From assembly GCA_049516635.1 (NCBI GenBank), contig JBEKSX010000004.1, positions 1-48,781 of the forward strand: a stretch of 48,781 nt of DNA, given 5' to 3'. The stretch comes from JBEKSX01 sp049516635 (GTDB taxonomy: Bacteria; Bacteroidota; Ignavibacteria; Tepidaquicellales; OLB5). The translations under genes and the position numbers were made by a program. Shown in pieces: positions 25,453 through 34,362 of the stretch. The first letter of the stretch is position 1. Every line of letters starts with the position of its first letter. The notes under the pieces are model-generated. The model did not search any database and had not been told where the DNA came from. It worked only from the letters and a program-made list of their open reading frames with translations.

Positions 25453-25769
25453 GATTGCCCCTTTTAGTAAATTTAAAAAATAATTGAAAAATTAATTTCT
25501 TTCTAAATGTTAAGATTTAAAGAACTCCCCTTACAAGAAGAGTAAATATATTATAAATACTTATAAAATATACGTAATAAATAGCAATATATCAACAAAT
25601 AAAATTGAACTTTATCATAGTAAGGGAATCCTGCAATTGATAGCTTTCAATTATTGTAATATTGCTAAACATGATAGGAAAGGATGACTTTGGAAATAAC
25701 GTGCGGATTTCTGCATAATTTTTCTATTTTCATTGCAAGGATAGCTAAGTTCTTTTATATTTGTAAATT
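25453..25769. other. Divergent intergenic region (317 bp)
   Basis: This AT-rich gap lies between two divergently transcribed genes and must hold both promoters. The proS promoter at its right end is visible. A matching box for the minus-strand gene was not found; only an AAAGGGGC ribosome-binding-like sequence next to its ATG. I see no tRNA, riboswitch fold, or ORF with coding character here. Confidence 0.5.
25733..25763 (+). promoter_or_regulatory. Bacteroidota-type promoter of proS
   Basis: TTG at 25733-25735, a 20-base spacer, and TATATTTG at 25756-25763 match the -33/-7 arrangement TTG-N17-23-TAnnTTTG of the Bacteroidota housekeeping sigma factor. The box ends 6 bases before the ATG at 25770, so the transcript would be nearly leaderless. 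Confidence 0.5.
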
Positions 25770-27500
25770 ATGAAATTAAGCGAATTTTTTATACCTACAC
25801 TAAAAGAAGAGCCATCAGACGCTGTAATCCCTTCACATAAGCTTATGCTGCGGACTGGGATGATTCGTCAGCTGACCGCGGGGGTTTACTCATACCTGCC
25901 CCTGGGATTAATAGTATTCAAAAAAATCGAGAATATAGTTAGGGAAGAAATGAATAAAATTGGGGGGAACGAGTTCCTTCTTCCTGCTCTTTCTCCTAAG
26001 GAGCTCTGGCACCAGACCGGCAGGCTGGAAGATTACGGAGATGACATGTTCTGGATAAAGAACCGTGAGCTCGTACTTTGCCCTACACACGAGGAAGTAT
26101 TTACCACGATAGCAAAACCCAACCTTGTATCTTATAAGGATCTTCCGCAAATGTGGTACCAAATACAGACAAAATTCAGGAATGAAGCAAGACCGAGGGG
26201 AGGGGTGCTGAGGGTACGGCAATTTATTATGAAAGATGCATACTCATTCGATGCTTCATGGGAAGGTCTGGATGAATCTTATAATAAACAGGATAAGGCA
26301 TACCGGAATATTTTTACCAGAAGCGGTTTGAATTTTTTTGTTGTAACTGCTTTCGGCGGTGCGATGGGCGGTAGCCAATCGGAAGAGTTTATGGTGGAGA
26401 CCGAAGCAGGTGAAGATAACGTAGCATTGAGCGAAGACATGAACTATGCGTCGAACCTCGAGGTTGCCGTTTCATATATAGAAAGTGTTAAGAGAAAAAA
26501 TTCCAATTTGAAATATGAGGAATTTCATACGCCGGATATTAAATCAATAGAAGAGCTTGCAGAATTTTTAGGCATACAGGATAAATCCCGTTTGGCTAAA
26601 TCGAGAGTTTTTGTAAACCCGCAGAAGCAAGAAGACTCTTCGATCAAAAATGAGTATATCCTTGTCCTGGTGTGCGGAGATGATGAAGTTAACGAATCCA
26701 AGCTGAAGAATATATTCGGAATAGGACTGCGTCCTGCACACCCAGATGAATTATTGGAGATAACAGGAGCAGATGCAGGATCGATAGGACCAATCGGCCT
26801 AAAGAGAAACGATATTAGGATTGCAGCCGATCTGAAGCTAAAGGATTCAGACGAACTTATCAGCGGTGCAAATAAAAACGATTACCATATCAAAAACATA
26901 GATTTGAAAAGAGATGTCAAAGATATTGAATATCTTGACATCAGGACCGTAAAAGAAAGTGAGATTACACTGGATAAAAAATCCAGGCTGCGAATTGCTA
27001 AAGCTATAGAAGTGGGACATATATTCAAGCTCGGACCAAAATATGCAGAAGCTCTTGGCGCAAAGTTTCTGGATAAGAACGGTGAAGAGAAAACGATCAT
27101 TATGGGAAGCTACGGCATTGGAATAGAAAGAATAGCTGCTGCATATATAGAGCAGAACCATGATAAAGATGGAATAATCTGGGGCGGAGAAATAGCACCG
27201 TTCAGGATTCATCTCATTTGTGTAAACAGGAAATCTGAAAATGTATTTGTGCTATCCAATAAGGTTTATGAAGAGTTATTAATAATGGGTTATGAAGTTC
27301 TTTACGATGACAGGGATGAGATCAGCCCGGGATTTAAATTCAAAGATGCCGACCTTATCGGGATACCTTATCAGTTGATAGTAAGCGAAAAAAATCTAAA
27401 AAATGAGGAAATTGAAGTGAAAATAAGGCGTACAGGTGAAAGATTAAGATTCAGAATAGACGATTTAAAAAATAGTCTACCAAATATTATAAAAAAATAG
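25770..27500 (+). CDS. proS: Prolyl-tRNA synthetase, bacterial type with insertion domain
   Basis: A class II synthetase that charges tRNA-Pro in the cytoplasm. The catalytic core shows TAGVYSYLPLG, CPTHEEVFT, motif 2 FRNEARPRGGVLRVRQF, and motif 3 SYGIGIERIAAAYIEQ. Between motifs 2 and 3 (about residues 225-400) lies the insertion domain that edits Ala-tRNA-Pro, here with acidic GADAGSIGPIGL as in bacterial-type enzymes. The C-terminus carries the anticodon-binding domain with DDRDEISPGFKFKDADLIG. Its 576 residues match the family. It follows a Bacteroidota-type promoter and precedes the glycan genes by 87 bp; there is no functional link to them. Confidence 0.96.
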   Translation: MKLSEFFIPTLKEEPSDAVIPSHKLMLRTGMIRQLTAGVYSYLPLGLIVFKKIENIVREEMNKIGGNEFLLPALSPKELWHQTGRLEDYGDDMFWIKNRELVLCPTHEEVFTTIAKPNLVSYKDLPQMWYQIQTKFRNEARPRGGVLRVRQFIMKDAYSFDASWEGLDESYNKQDKAYRNIFTRSGLNFFVVTAFGGAMGGSQSEEFMVETEAGEDNVALSEDMNYASNLEVAVSYIESVKRKNSNLKYEEFHTPDIKSIEELAEFLGIQDKSRLAKSRVFVNPQKQEDSSIKNEYILVLVCGDDEVNESKLKNIFGIGLRPAHPDELLEITGADAGSIGPIGLKRNDIRIAADLKLKDSDELISGANKNDYHIKNIDLKRDVKDIEYLDIRTVKESEITLDKKSRLRIAKAIEVGHIFKLGPKYAEALGAKFLDKNGEEKTIIMGSYGIGIERIAAAYIEQNHDKDGIIWGGEIAPFRIHLICVNRKSENVFVLSNKVYEELLIMGYEVLYDDRDEISPGFKFKDADLIGIPYQLIVSEKNLKNEEIEVKIRRTGERLRFRIDDLKNSLPNIIKK

Positions 27501-27587
27501 TAATATTGAACATTAGATTATAACATTTCAAAAATCCACAGAATATTATCGAGATAAATATACCATTCTTTAAGCTTATTAAACAAT

Positions 27588-29168
27588 TTGTCCGAATCTC
27601 TAAGCAATAAGCAGTTAATAAAGTATTCTTTATTAATATTGCTATTAGGTATCACCATAGGAAGTGTTTCACTTACATATCCCTTTGGCAGAGACCAGGG
27701 TATCTATGCATATGCGGGGAAGCTTTTACTTGAAGGAAAAATACAGTATAGGTATGTTTTTGATCTAAAACCACCCGGAGTGCATTATACATTTGCGCTC
27801 GCTGAAATGATCTTCGGAGATTCTATGTTCAGTGTAAGGATATTCGATATCTTCTGGCAATCTCTGACCGCTCTTGTTATATTTTTGATAACATTTCATT
27901 TCTCAAAATCAAAATCAGCAGGAATTTTTTCATCATTCCTTTATATTTTTCTTTATTACAGGCTGGATTACTGGCACACGTTACAGGCAGATGGTTTTTT
28001 AAATCTACCATTTGCGTATTGTGTACTGCTGCTGATTACCTCGAGTGCCGATGAGACTGAGCCGAAAATGATAATTGCAGGAATATTTTTTGCATTAACT
28101 GTTCTGTTCAAGTATACCGTACTTGTTTTTTTAGGATTCTTGCTCTTATGGCTTTTCATTGGAATTAACCGAAACCTGAAGGTCAGATTTAAGAATTATA
28201 TGTTTTTCTTGATTGGATTTGTATTTTCACTAATGCTCATTATGGGAATATATTATCTGACCGATTCTCTGCACCAATTTATTGACGTTCAGTTCGTTCA
28301 AATACCCTTGTATGCAGGCATAGGGTTTGATACAGAGTCATTTTCATTTATTGTTAGGAATATAATTCACATGCTGTTCAGTTCTGTTTATTCCCCTCTA
28401 ATCTTATCCTGCTTTATTCTTTTTTTTATATTTATCCGGGGGAAGAAGTTTACGGCAGATAGGGTGTTATTATTCATCTGGATAATTTCTGCAATAATTA
28501 ATTTGGTGGTGCAGTGGAAATTCTTTCATTACCATTTTCTTGTGATAATTCCTCCAATTGTTGTTGGTACTTCAATTACTTGTTCATATCTATTCGAATT
28601 ATATCATGAGAAATATCCAAAGATTCTTAACATAAGTTTCATTACTATATTAATATTTTATTTAATTTTCGCTTCGAAACCATATATATCTAATTATCAG
28701 AAGTTATTTGAATATGCAGGGGGGAGAAAAAGCCTTAAACAACTGTATATTGAAACAGGGGTTACGAGTGATTCTGCTTTTATGATCAGCAATACTTTTA
28801 AAGCAGTGGATTATGTTACACAGAATACGAAAAACTCCGATAAAATATTTATTTGGGGCTTTGATCCCGTAGTGTATTATCTATCGGGGAGGGAGTGTGC
28901 TTCAAAATTTATTTATAATTTTCCTTTATATTGGAAGGGGAACAATAATACATTCCGGAAGGAATTTTTAGAAGAATTAAATTCGAATAATCCGGAGTTA
29001 ATACTTGTTTCACAAAAAGACCCGCTGTTCTATATTTCGGGATATAATGAAGACTCAAAGCAAATGCTTTTGAGATTTCCCGAATTTAAAAAATTTATGG
29101 ATGAGAAGTATAATTTAAAAACTCAGATCGATAATTTCTTTTACTACGAACTAAAAAGGGATTTGTAA
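27588..29168 (+). CDS. GT39-type membrane glycosyltransferase (ArnT/PMT family)
   Basis: A 526-residue integral membrane protein with about ten hydrophobic helices and a soluble C-terminus. The first outer loop has the family pattern: catalytic-type Asp36 in GRDQGIYAYAGKLLLEG, then DLKPPGVHY at residues 59-67. Such enzymes take sugar from a polyprenyl-phosphate donor and add it to lipid A, protein or polysaccharide on the outer face of the membrane; the acceptor cannot be told. The start is TTG at 27588. The next gene begins directly after its stop, so it is the first gene of a long plus-strand run. Confidence 0.82.
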   Translation: MSESLSNKQLIKYSLLILLLGITIGSVSLTYPFGRDQGIYAYAGKLLLEGKIQYRYVFDLKPPGVHYTFALAEMIFGDSMFSVRIFDIFWQSLTALVIFLITFHFSKSKSAGIFSSFLYIFLYYRLDYWHTLQADGFLNLPFAYCVLLLITSSADETEPKMIIAGIFFALTVLFKYTVLVFLGFLLLWLFIGINRNLKVRFKNYMFFLIGFVFSLMLIMGIYYLTDSLHQFIDVQFVQIPLYAGIGFDTESFSFIVRNIIHMLFSSVYSPLILSCFILFFIFIRGKKFTADRVLLFIWIISAIINLVVQWKFFHYHFLVIIPPIVVGTSITCSYLFELYHEKYPKILNISFITILIFYLIFASKPYISNYQKLFEYAGGRKSLKQLYIETGVTSDSAFMISNTFKAVDYVTQNTKNSDKIFIWGFDPVVYYLSGRECASKFIYNFPLYWKGNNNTFRKEFLEELNSNNPELILVSQKDPLFYISGYNEDSKQMLLRFPEFKKFMDEKYNLKTQIDNFFYYELKRDL

Positions 29169-29774
29169 TTGGGCGAAAATACCGTGTGTAAAATATTTTT
29201 AGCTTCTTCCTCACCCAGAAGAAAATACCTATTTTCGATGCTTTTGAACAATTTTGGATTGAAGTTTGAAGTAAAACCTGCTAATATTGAAGAATATATA
29301 CAAAAAGAAGCATTTAATTATAGTATTCTGGTAAAACGCCTGGCTTATAAAAAAGCGAAAACAGTTTCAATAAAACATCAAGGAATAATTCTCGGGGCGG
29401 ATACGATCGTTGTGATAGGTGATAAAATCCTTGGTAAGCCACAATCAGCAACAGAAGCCAGAAGAATGCTGCATATGCTTAGCGGAAATTGGCATAAGGT
29501 ATATACAGGTATCGTTTTCATCAATAGTGTAAGTTCTGATATTTATCAGGCTTATGAGGTAACGAGAGTCAAATTCAGAAAACTTGATCCTGATGAGATA
29601 GATTTTTATATAAAATCAGGCTCACCGCTTGATAAAGCCGGAGCGTACGGTATACAGGACGATTTTGGCAGTACTTTTGTAGAAAAAATTTCAGGTGATT
29701 ACTTCAATATTGTAGGACTGCCAATACTGAAAACTTACCTAGGTTTAAAAAAAGTATTAAAATTGAAATTTTAA
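29169..29774 (+). CDS. maf: Maf family nucleoside triphosphate pyrophosphatase
   Basis: A 201-residue Maf protein, which hydrolyses non-canonical or canonical nucleoside triphosphates to monophosphates and has been linked to cell division and genome protection. It shows LASSSPRRKYLF near the N-terminus, ILGADTIV in the centre and GKPQSATEARRML next to it; the SGSPLDKAGAYGIQDDFGS segment completes the active site. The start is TTG at 29169, immediately after the stop of the previous gene. It is a housekeeping gene embedded in the glycan run, four codons' worth of bases or fewer from both neighbours. Confidence 0.93.
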   Translation: MGENTVCKIFLASSSPRRKYLFSMLLNNFGLKFEVKPANIEEYIQKEAFNYSILVKRLAYKKAKTVSIKHQGIILGADTIVVIGDKILGKPQSATEARRMLHMLSGNWHKVYTGIVFINSVSSDIYQAYEVTRVKFRKLDPDEIDFYIKSGSPLDKAGAYGIQDDFGSTFVEKISGDYFNIVGLPILKTYLGLKKVLKLKF

Positions 29775-29777
29775 GTA

Positions 29778-30752
29778 GTGTTTAAAAAATACAAGAGTAA
29801 AATAATATATTCGGTTGTACTGGGAGCTATAGTTTTTTTAGGACTAAGCATTTATGCTAATTTAGGAGAGTTATTAACTGCATTCGGTCAATTTAACTGG
29901 TTCTTGTTTCCGCTGTTATTGGTTTTATCATTCTGTAATTATTCCGCAAGATTTCTTAAATGGGATTACTATACGAAAGTACTTGAAATTAAAATCGAAA
30001 GAAAGATGAGCTTTATCATTTTTTTATCTTCTTTCATAATGGCTGTTACCCCAGGGAAAATAGGTGAAGTGTTCAAGTCTTATCTATTAAAGGAACAATC
30101 GGGAACTCCTATCAGCAAGAGCGCCCCGATTGTAATAGCAGAAAGAATTACAGATTTTCTTTCACTCATCCTTTTAAGTATAATCGGTGCAATAACTTTT
30201 AATTACGGAAAAGTTTTGATGATTACTATAGGATTGTTATTCATACTGCTCATTTCGCTGATCAGTTCAAAAAAATTATCTTACGGAATAATAAAAATTT
30301 TTGAAAAATTTAAATATTTTTCCCGAATCTCACACAAAATACATATTGCATATGATAGTATATATAGGATGGTAAAAATAAAGGAATTAATAGTTACTAT
30401 CTTTTTGAGTATTTTCGCTTGGTTTTTTGAATGCACAGGTTTTTATATTGTAATAAATGGTTTTAGTTTTGAGAATTACATACCGATTAATATTTTTATT
30501 GCTACCTTTATTTACGGATTTGCAACTGTTGCGGGTGCTGTAACTATGCTGCCGGGCGGACTGGGAGCTACTGATGCTAGTATTACGGGATTATTGATTT
30601 TATTCAGTATTCCTAAGAATATTGCCGTTGCATCGACCTTACTGATAAGGGTGGCAACATTATGGTTTGCTGTTATAGTGGGTATAGTTGCTGTGCTGTT
30701 TTATCAGAAAATATCACATAAAAAAGTTAGCGAATTAGTATTGGATACTTAA
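29778..30752 (+). CDS. Flippase-like LPG-synthase transmembrane domain protein
   Basis: A 324-residue membrane protein with about eight helices, matching the family that forms the transmembrane part of lysylphosphatidylglycerol synthase and archaeal AglD-like proteins. The conserved marks are YSARFLKWDYY near residue 55, TPGKIGEVFKSYLLKE near 97-112, ERITDF, and MLPGGLGATDASITG near 258. Stand-alone members lack the synthase domain; roles in lipid or isoprenoid-sugar flipping have been proposed. The start is GTG at 29778, 3 bases after maf. Confidence 0.87.
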   Translation: MFKKYKSKIIYSVVLGAIVFLGLSIYANLGELLTAFGQFNWFLFPLLLVLSFCNYSARFLKWDYYTKVLEIKIERKMSFIIFLSSFIMAVTPGKIGEVFKSYLLKEQSGTPISKSAPIVIAERITDFLSLILLSIIGAITFNYGKVLMITIGLLFILLISLISSKKLSYGIIKIFEKFKYFSRISHKIHIAYDSIYRMVKIKELIVTIFLSIFAWFFECTGFYIVINGFSFENYIPINIFIATFIYGFATVAGAVTMLPGGLGATDASITGLLILFSIPKNIAVASTLLIRVATLWFAVIVGIVAVLFYQKISHKKVSELVLDT

Positions 30753-30773
30753 ATAATATTATTTTTATAATTA

Positions 30774-31187
30774 ATGGATAGAAAAATACGTGTATTAATA
30801 GCAAAGGCTGGCTTAGATGGACATGACAGAGGAGCGAAAGTAATAGCTGCTGCATTCAGAGATGCCGGTATAGAAGTTATTTATACGGGACTCAGACAGA
30901 CACCCGAAATGATAGTTGAGGCTGCTTTACAGGAAGACGTAGACGCAATAGGGATAAGCATATTGAGCGGTGCACATATGACGATTTTCAAGAAGGTGCT
31001 GGAACTGATGAAATTGAAAGGATTGGAGAATGTTCTTTTATTCGGAGGCGGAATAATTCCGCAAAACGATATCGAGAAATTGAAGAAAATGGGCACCGGT
31101 GAATTGTTTACTCCCGGCACCCCGACATTCGAAACTATCGATTATGTCAAGAAGTGGGTTGAAATACACAGATCGAAAGTTTCATGA
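30774..31187 (+). CDS. Small B12-binding protein, methylmalonyl-CoA mutase C-terminal type
   Basis: A 137-residue stand-alone cobalamin-binding domain. It has the axial-ligand motif DGHDRGAK (residues 15-22) with the histidine that replaces dimethylbenzimidazole, the SILSGAHM loop near 62-69, and FGGGIIPQND near 89-98. In organisms with a split methylmalonyl-CoA mutase this domain pairs with a separate catalytic subunit; none is in the window. It lies among glycan genes, 21 bp after the flippase-like gene and 29 bp before the hexomutase, perhaps only by chance of operon shuffling. Confidence 0.92.
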   Translation: MDRKIRVLIAKAGLDGHDRGAKVIAAAFRDAGIEVIYTGLRQTPEMIVEAALQEDVDAIGISILSGAHMTIFKKVLELMKLKGLENVLLFGGGIIPQNDIEKLKKMGTGELFTPGTPTFETIDYVKKWVEIHRSKVS

Positions 31188-31216
31188 AATAATACCATTA
31201 TATAGAATTATTTAAT

Positions 31217-32620
31217 ATGGCAATAAAATTCGGAACAGACGGATGGAGAGCAGTTATTGCAGATGAATATACTTTTGAGAATGTAAAAAAAATATCAGCT
31301 GCTACAGCTAAAGCGTTTAGAGATCACCCCAAACTCTCAAAAGGGATAATAATAGGCTATGATACCAGATTCCTTTCGAAAGAATTCGCTGAATGTTCAG
31401 CTGTAGTATTTGCCGCTAATGGAATTAAAGTGTACTTGACAGACTCTTTCGTTACAACGCCGACAGTCTCTTTAATTACCAGGGATAAAGATCTGGCATA
31501 TGGAGTAATGATTACTTCTTCGCACAATCCGGCAAAATATAACGGTTATAAACTGAAAGATGAATATGGTGGCTCAATGGGCACGGATCTTTTAAAAAAT
31601 GTTGAAAAAGCTTTAAACAATGTCGATAAACTGAGTCTCGAAGCGGGATCGTTAGATTCATTTCTTCAAGAAGGGAAAATCGAATACATTAATGGCAAGG
31701 AATATTACATAAAAAATCTAAAAGAGAAAATTAATATCAATAGTATAACATCATCAGGTGTAAAAATCATTTATGATGCTATGTATGGTTCAGGCCAGGG
31801 TATGATGGATTCTTTAGTTAATATTACTGCCCTAAGGAGCGAAATTAATCCTTCATTTGCAGGCACCAGTCCGGAACCTGTCGAAAAAAATTTATCCTTA
31901 ATAGAAACAGAGATGAAAAGAGGACATTATGATATTGGTATAGTGACGGATGGTGACGCTGATAGAATTGCAATTTTGAATGAAAAAGGAGAATTTATTA
32001 ATCCACAAGAAACTTTCGCACTTTTACTCACTTACCTTATAGAGAATAAAAAAATGACCGGAGGTGTGGTGCGGGGTTTTTCGTCAAGTCAATTAATTGA
32101 AAAAATTTGTGAGGTTAATAATCTGAAGCTATATACTGTTCCTATTGGGTTTAAATATATTTCTGAACTTATGGTCAAGGAAGATATTTTAATAGGGGCT
32201 GAGGAAAGCGGCGGCATTGGGTTAAAAAACCATCTGCCTGAAAGAGATGGAATATTCAACGGATTGCTTTTTTGTGAGATGTTATCCCTGAGACAAAAGA
32301 AACTTAGCGATCTGATAAAAGATATTGAGTCAAAGTATGGTAAGTATTTCTATAAGAGGATTGATAAACAGCTTCGGGATAACAGCATGAAAAATATAAT
32401 TATGGAAAAAGCTAAAAAAATTGATGATGTAGCTGGAATGAAAGTAGTGAAAAAGGATAATCTAGACGGATGTAAACTATTTTTTGAAAATGGGTGGCTC
32501 TTGATGCGACCATCCGGTACAGAACCACTTCTGCGTCTATATACTGAAACTTATAATATAGATAAGACCGATATGATTCTTGGAGAAATTTTAAAAAAAT
32601 TAAGTCTTAATAATAAATGA
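31217..32620 (+). CDS. Phosphoglucomutase/phosphomannomutase family protein
   Basis: A 467-residue alpha-D-phosphohexomutase that moves phosphate between the 6- and 1-positions of hexoses, giving the sugar 1-phosphate that nucleotidyltransferases activate. The four signature loops are present: phosphoserine loop MITSSHNPAKYNGYK (Ser near residue 103), metal loop DGDADR, sugar loop EESGGIG, and phosphate loop RPSGTEPLLRLY at the end. Sugar preference (glucose, mannose or glucosamine) cannot be told. Its TGA overlaps the next ATG in an ATGA, tying it to the polysaccharide export gene. Confidence 0.94.
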   Translation: MAIKFGTDGWRAVIADEYTFENVKKISAATAKAFRDHPKLSKGIIIGYDTRFLSKEFAECSAVVFAANGIKVYLTDSFVTTPTVSLITRDKDLAYGVMITSSHNPAKYNGYKLKDEYGGSMGTDLLKNVEKALNNVDKLSLEAGSLDSFLQEGKIEYINGKEYYIKNLKEKININSITSSGVKIIYDAMYGSGQGMMDSLVNITALRSEINPSFAGTSPEPVEKNLSLIETEMKRGHYDIGIVTDGDADRIAILNEKGEFINPQETFALLLTYLIENKKMTGGVVRGFSSSQLIEKICEVNNLKLYTVPIGFKYISELMVKEDILIGAEESGGIGLKNHLPERDGIFNGLLFCEMLSLRQKKLSDLIKDIESKYGKYFYKRIDKQLRDNSMKNIIMEKAKKIDDVAGMKVVKKDNLDGCKLFFENGWLLMRPSGTEPLLRLYTETYNIDKTDMILGEILKKLSLNNK

Positions 32621-34317
32621 ATGCAATTAAATTTGTTATACTGATTTGCTTATTATCAAATATTACTCTTTTCTCCCAGCAAACAGATTTAACAAAAGAG
32701 AAAACAACATTAAGTCAATCACAAGTTTTTCAATTACAAGCACCTCAATTTGACTTGCAGGGTTTTGATATTTTGAAACAACTTGAACCAACTCCTTCAA
32801 CAAACTTAATGTTCAATGAACAAATACTGGAAGGACCTGTGAACCCGGAAATATATCAGGTAGGTCCTAATGATGTGTTTTCACTGGGAATTTGGGGGGT
32901 TATATCACAGCCAATTTCTATTTCAGTTACCCCAGAAGGATCCTTGATTATCCCTTCGATTGGAGAGGTGAATGTAGCCGGTTTAACCCTTGCAGAAGCT
33001 AAAGAAAAAGTTATCTCGAAAACGAAACAGAGGTACATATCAGCTGATATTACTTTAACCCTGGTTTCTCCTCGTAGATTTACAGTAACCGTAACAGGAG
33101 TCGGACAGGGAGTTTATCCTACTTCTGCGGTCCTAAGAGCCAGTGCATTAATATCGTTTATAGTTACAGACAGTGTATCATTAATGAAATCTGGTACAAA
33201 TCCGTTCGAGAGAACTTACTTTAGTTTTAGAAATATTATTTTAACCCGGAAAAATGGCCAGCGTCTCAGGATTGATCTGTATAAATACTTTGCTACCAGA
33301 GACGATAAATATAACCCATTTTTGGTTGAAGGGGATGTGATTAACATCCAAAAATATGATTGGGAAGGTAAGTTCATTTCGGTATACGGAGCAGTTCAAT
33401 ATCCCGGTACCTTCGAATACATTGAAGGAGATGATATTGAGACAGCCCTTCAATTAGTAAGGGGTGGCACCTCAGTAGCTAATTTAGATAGCATCTTAGT
33501 TTCACGGTTAGATCCGGATGCAAATAAGATGACTAATTTTTACGTAAAGTATGAAGATAGCAAGAACATGAAACTTCAGCCGGATGATAGGATTGTGGTA
33601 ATGGCATATGCAGAACTGAGAAGGGATTTCAAAGTGACTGTCCTCGGTGAGGTGATGAGACAGGGACCTTACCCTATAACGATTAATCAAACGCATCTCT
33701 CTGATGTTATTGCAGAAACTGGTGGTTTTACTTCTGAAGCTTATTTACCGACCAGCGAATTATATAGGAAGGTAGATACTTTTTTTTATTCTATAAACAG
33801 AGATTCGACGGAAAATTTGTTTACTCAAAGGTTAAATGATGTAATCTCTAACAAGGATGAGAAAGAATACTTTGATCTTGAAACAAAATCAAGAATTGGT
33901 AGAGTAAACGTAGATTTTGAAAAATTATTCTTACAAAAAGATAGAACTCAGGATGTAACATTGAGAGATGGAGACTATATATATATTGCAAACAATAAAA
34001 AACAGGTGTTCGTCTATGGACAAGTGAATAAACCCGGATTCGTTCCGTATAAAGAGGGTGCAGATTATCAGTATTACATCCAAAATGCAGGTGGCTTAGG
34101 AGAACGGGCGGATGAAGGAGAGATAAGGGTGATCAAATTTAAAACAAGAGAGTGGCTAGATCCGGATGATGCAAAAATAGAATCAAACGATTTTATATAT
34201 GTGCCTAAAGTAATTAAACATGATTTTCCTTATGATATTGATATGGTTGCGAAAGTTTCTTCTGTTATAGTTAGTGTTGTTACATTAACATTATTAGTAA
34301 TACAATTACAAAAGTAG
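32617..34317 (+). CDS. Outer-membrane polysaccharide export protein (Wza-like, SLBB domains)
   Basis: A 566-residue export protein with a signal peptide (1-21). The polysaccharide export domain starts near residue 80 (IYQVGPNDVFSLGIWG). Several SLBB-like repeats follow, e.g. FISVYGAVQYPGTFEY (near 250), VLGEVMRQGPYPI (near 347) and VFVYGQVNKPGFVPY (near 466). It ends in a hydrophobic helix (about 547-566) that could span the outer membrane as in Wza. No lipobox Cys is seen. It forms the exit channel for a surface or O-polysaccharide and would work with the Wzz-like protein encoded next (45-bp gap). Confidence 0.9.
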   Translation: MNAIKFVILICLLSNITLFSQQTDLTKEKTTLSQSQVFQLQAPQFDLQGFDILKQLEPTPSTNLMFNEQILEGPVNPEIYQVGPNDVFSLGIWGVISQPISISVTPEGSLIIPSIGEVNVAGLTLAEAKEKVISKTKQRYISADITLTLVSPRRFTVTVTGVGQGVYPTSAVLRASALISFIVTDSVSLMKSGTNPFERTYFSFRNIILTRKNGQRLRIDLYKYFATRDDKYNPFLVEGDVINIQKYDWEGKFISVYGAVQYPGTFEYIEGDDIETALQLVRGGTSVANLDSILVSRLDPDANKMTNFYVKYEDSKNMKLQPDDRIVVMAYAELRRDFKVTVLGEVMRQGPYPITINQTHLSDVIAETGGFTSEAYLPTSELYRKVDTFFYSINRDSTENLFTQRLNDVISNKDEKEYFDLETKSRIGRVNVDFEKLFLQKDRTQDVTLRDGDYIYIANNKKQVFVYGQVNKPGFVPYKEGADYQYYIQNAGGLGERADEGEIRVIKFKTREWLDPDDAKIESNDFIYVPKVIKHDFPYDIDMVAKVSSVIVSVVTLTLLVIQLQK

Positions 34318-34362
34318 AAAAAATAATCGGAAAGCATATTTTAAATAGAAAGGTAAATTTAG

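Noticed and set aside
25453..25769. tRNA or riboswitch in the proS upstream region
   Set aside because: No cloverleaf, T-box or other conserved aptamer pattern could be found; the promoter lies almost at the ATG, leaving no leader.
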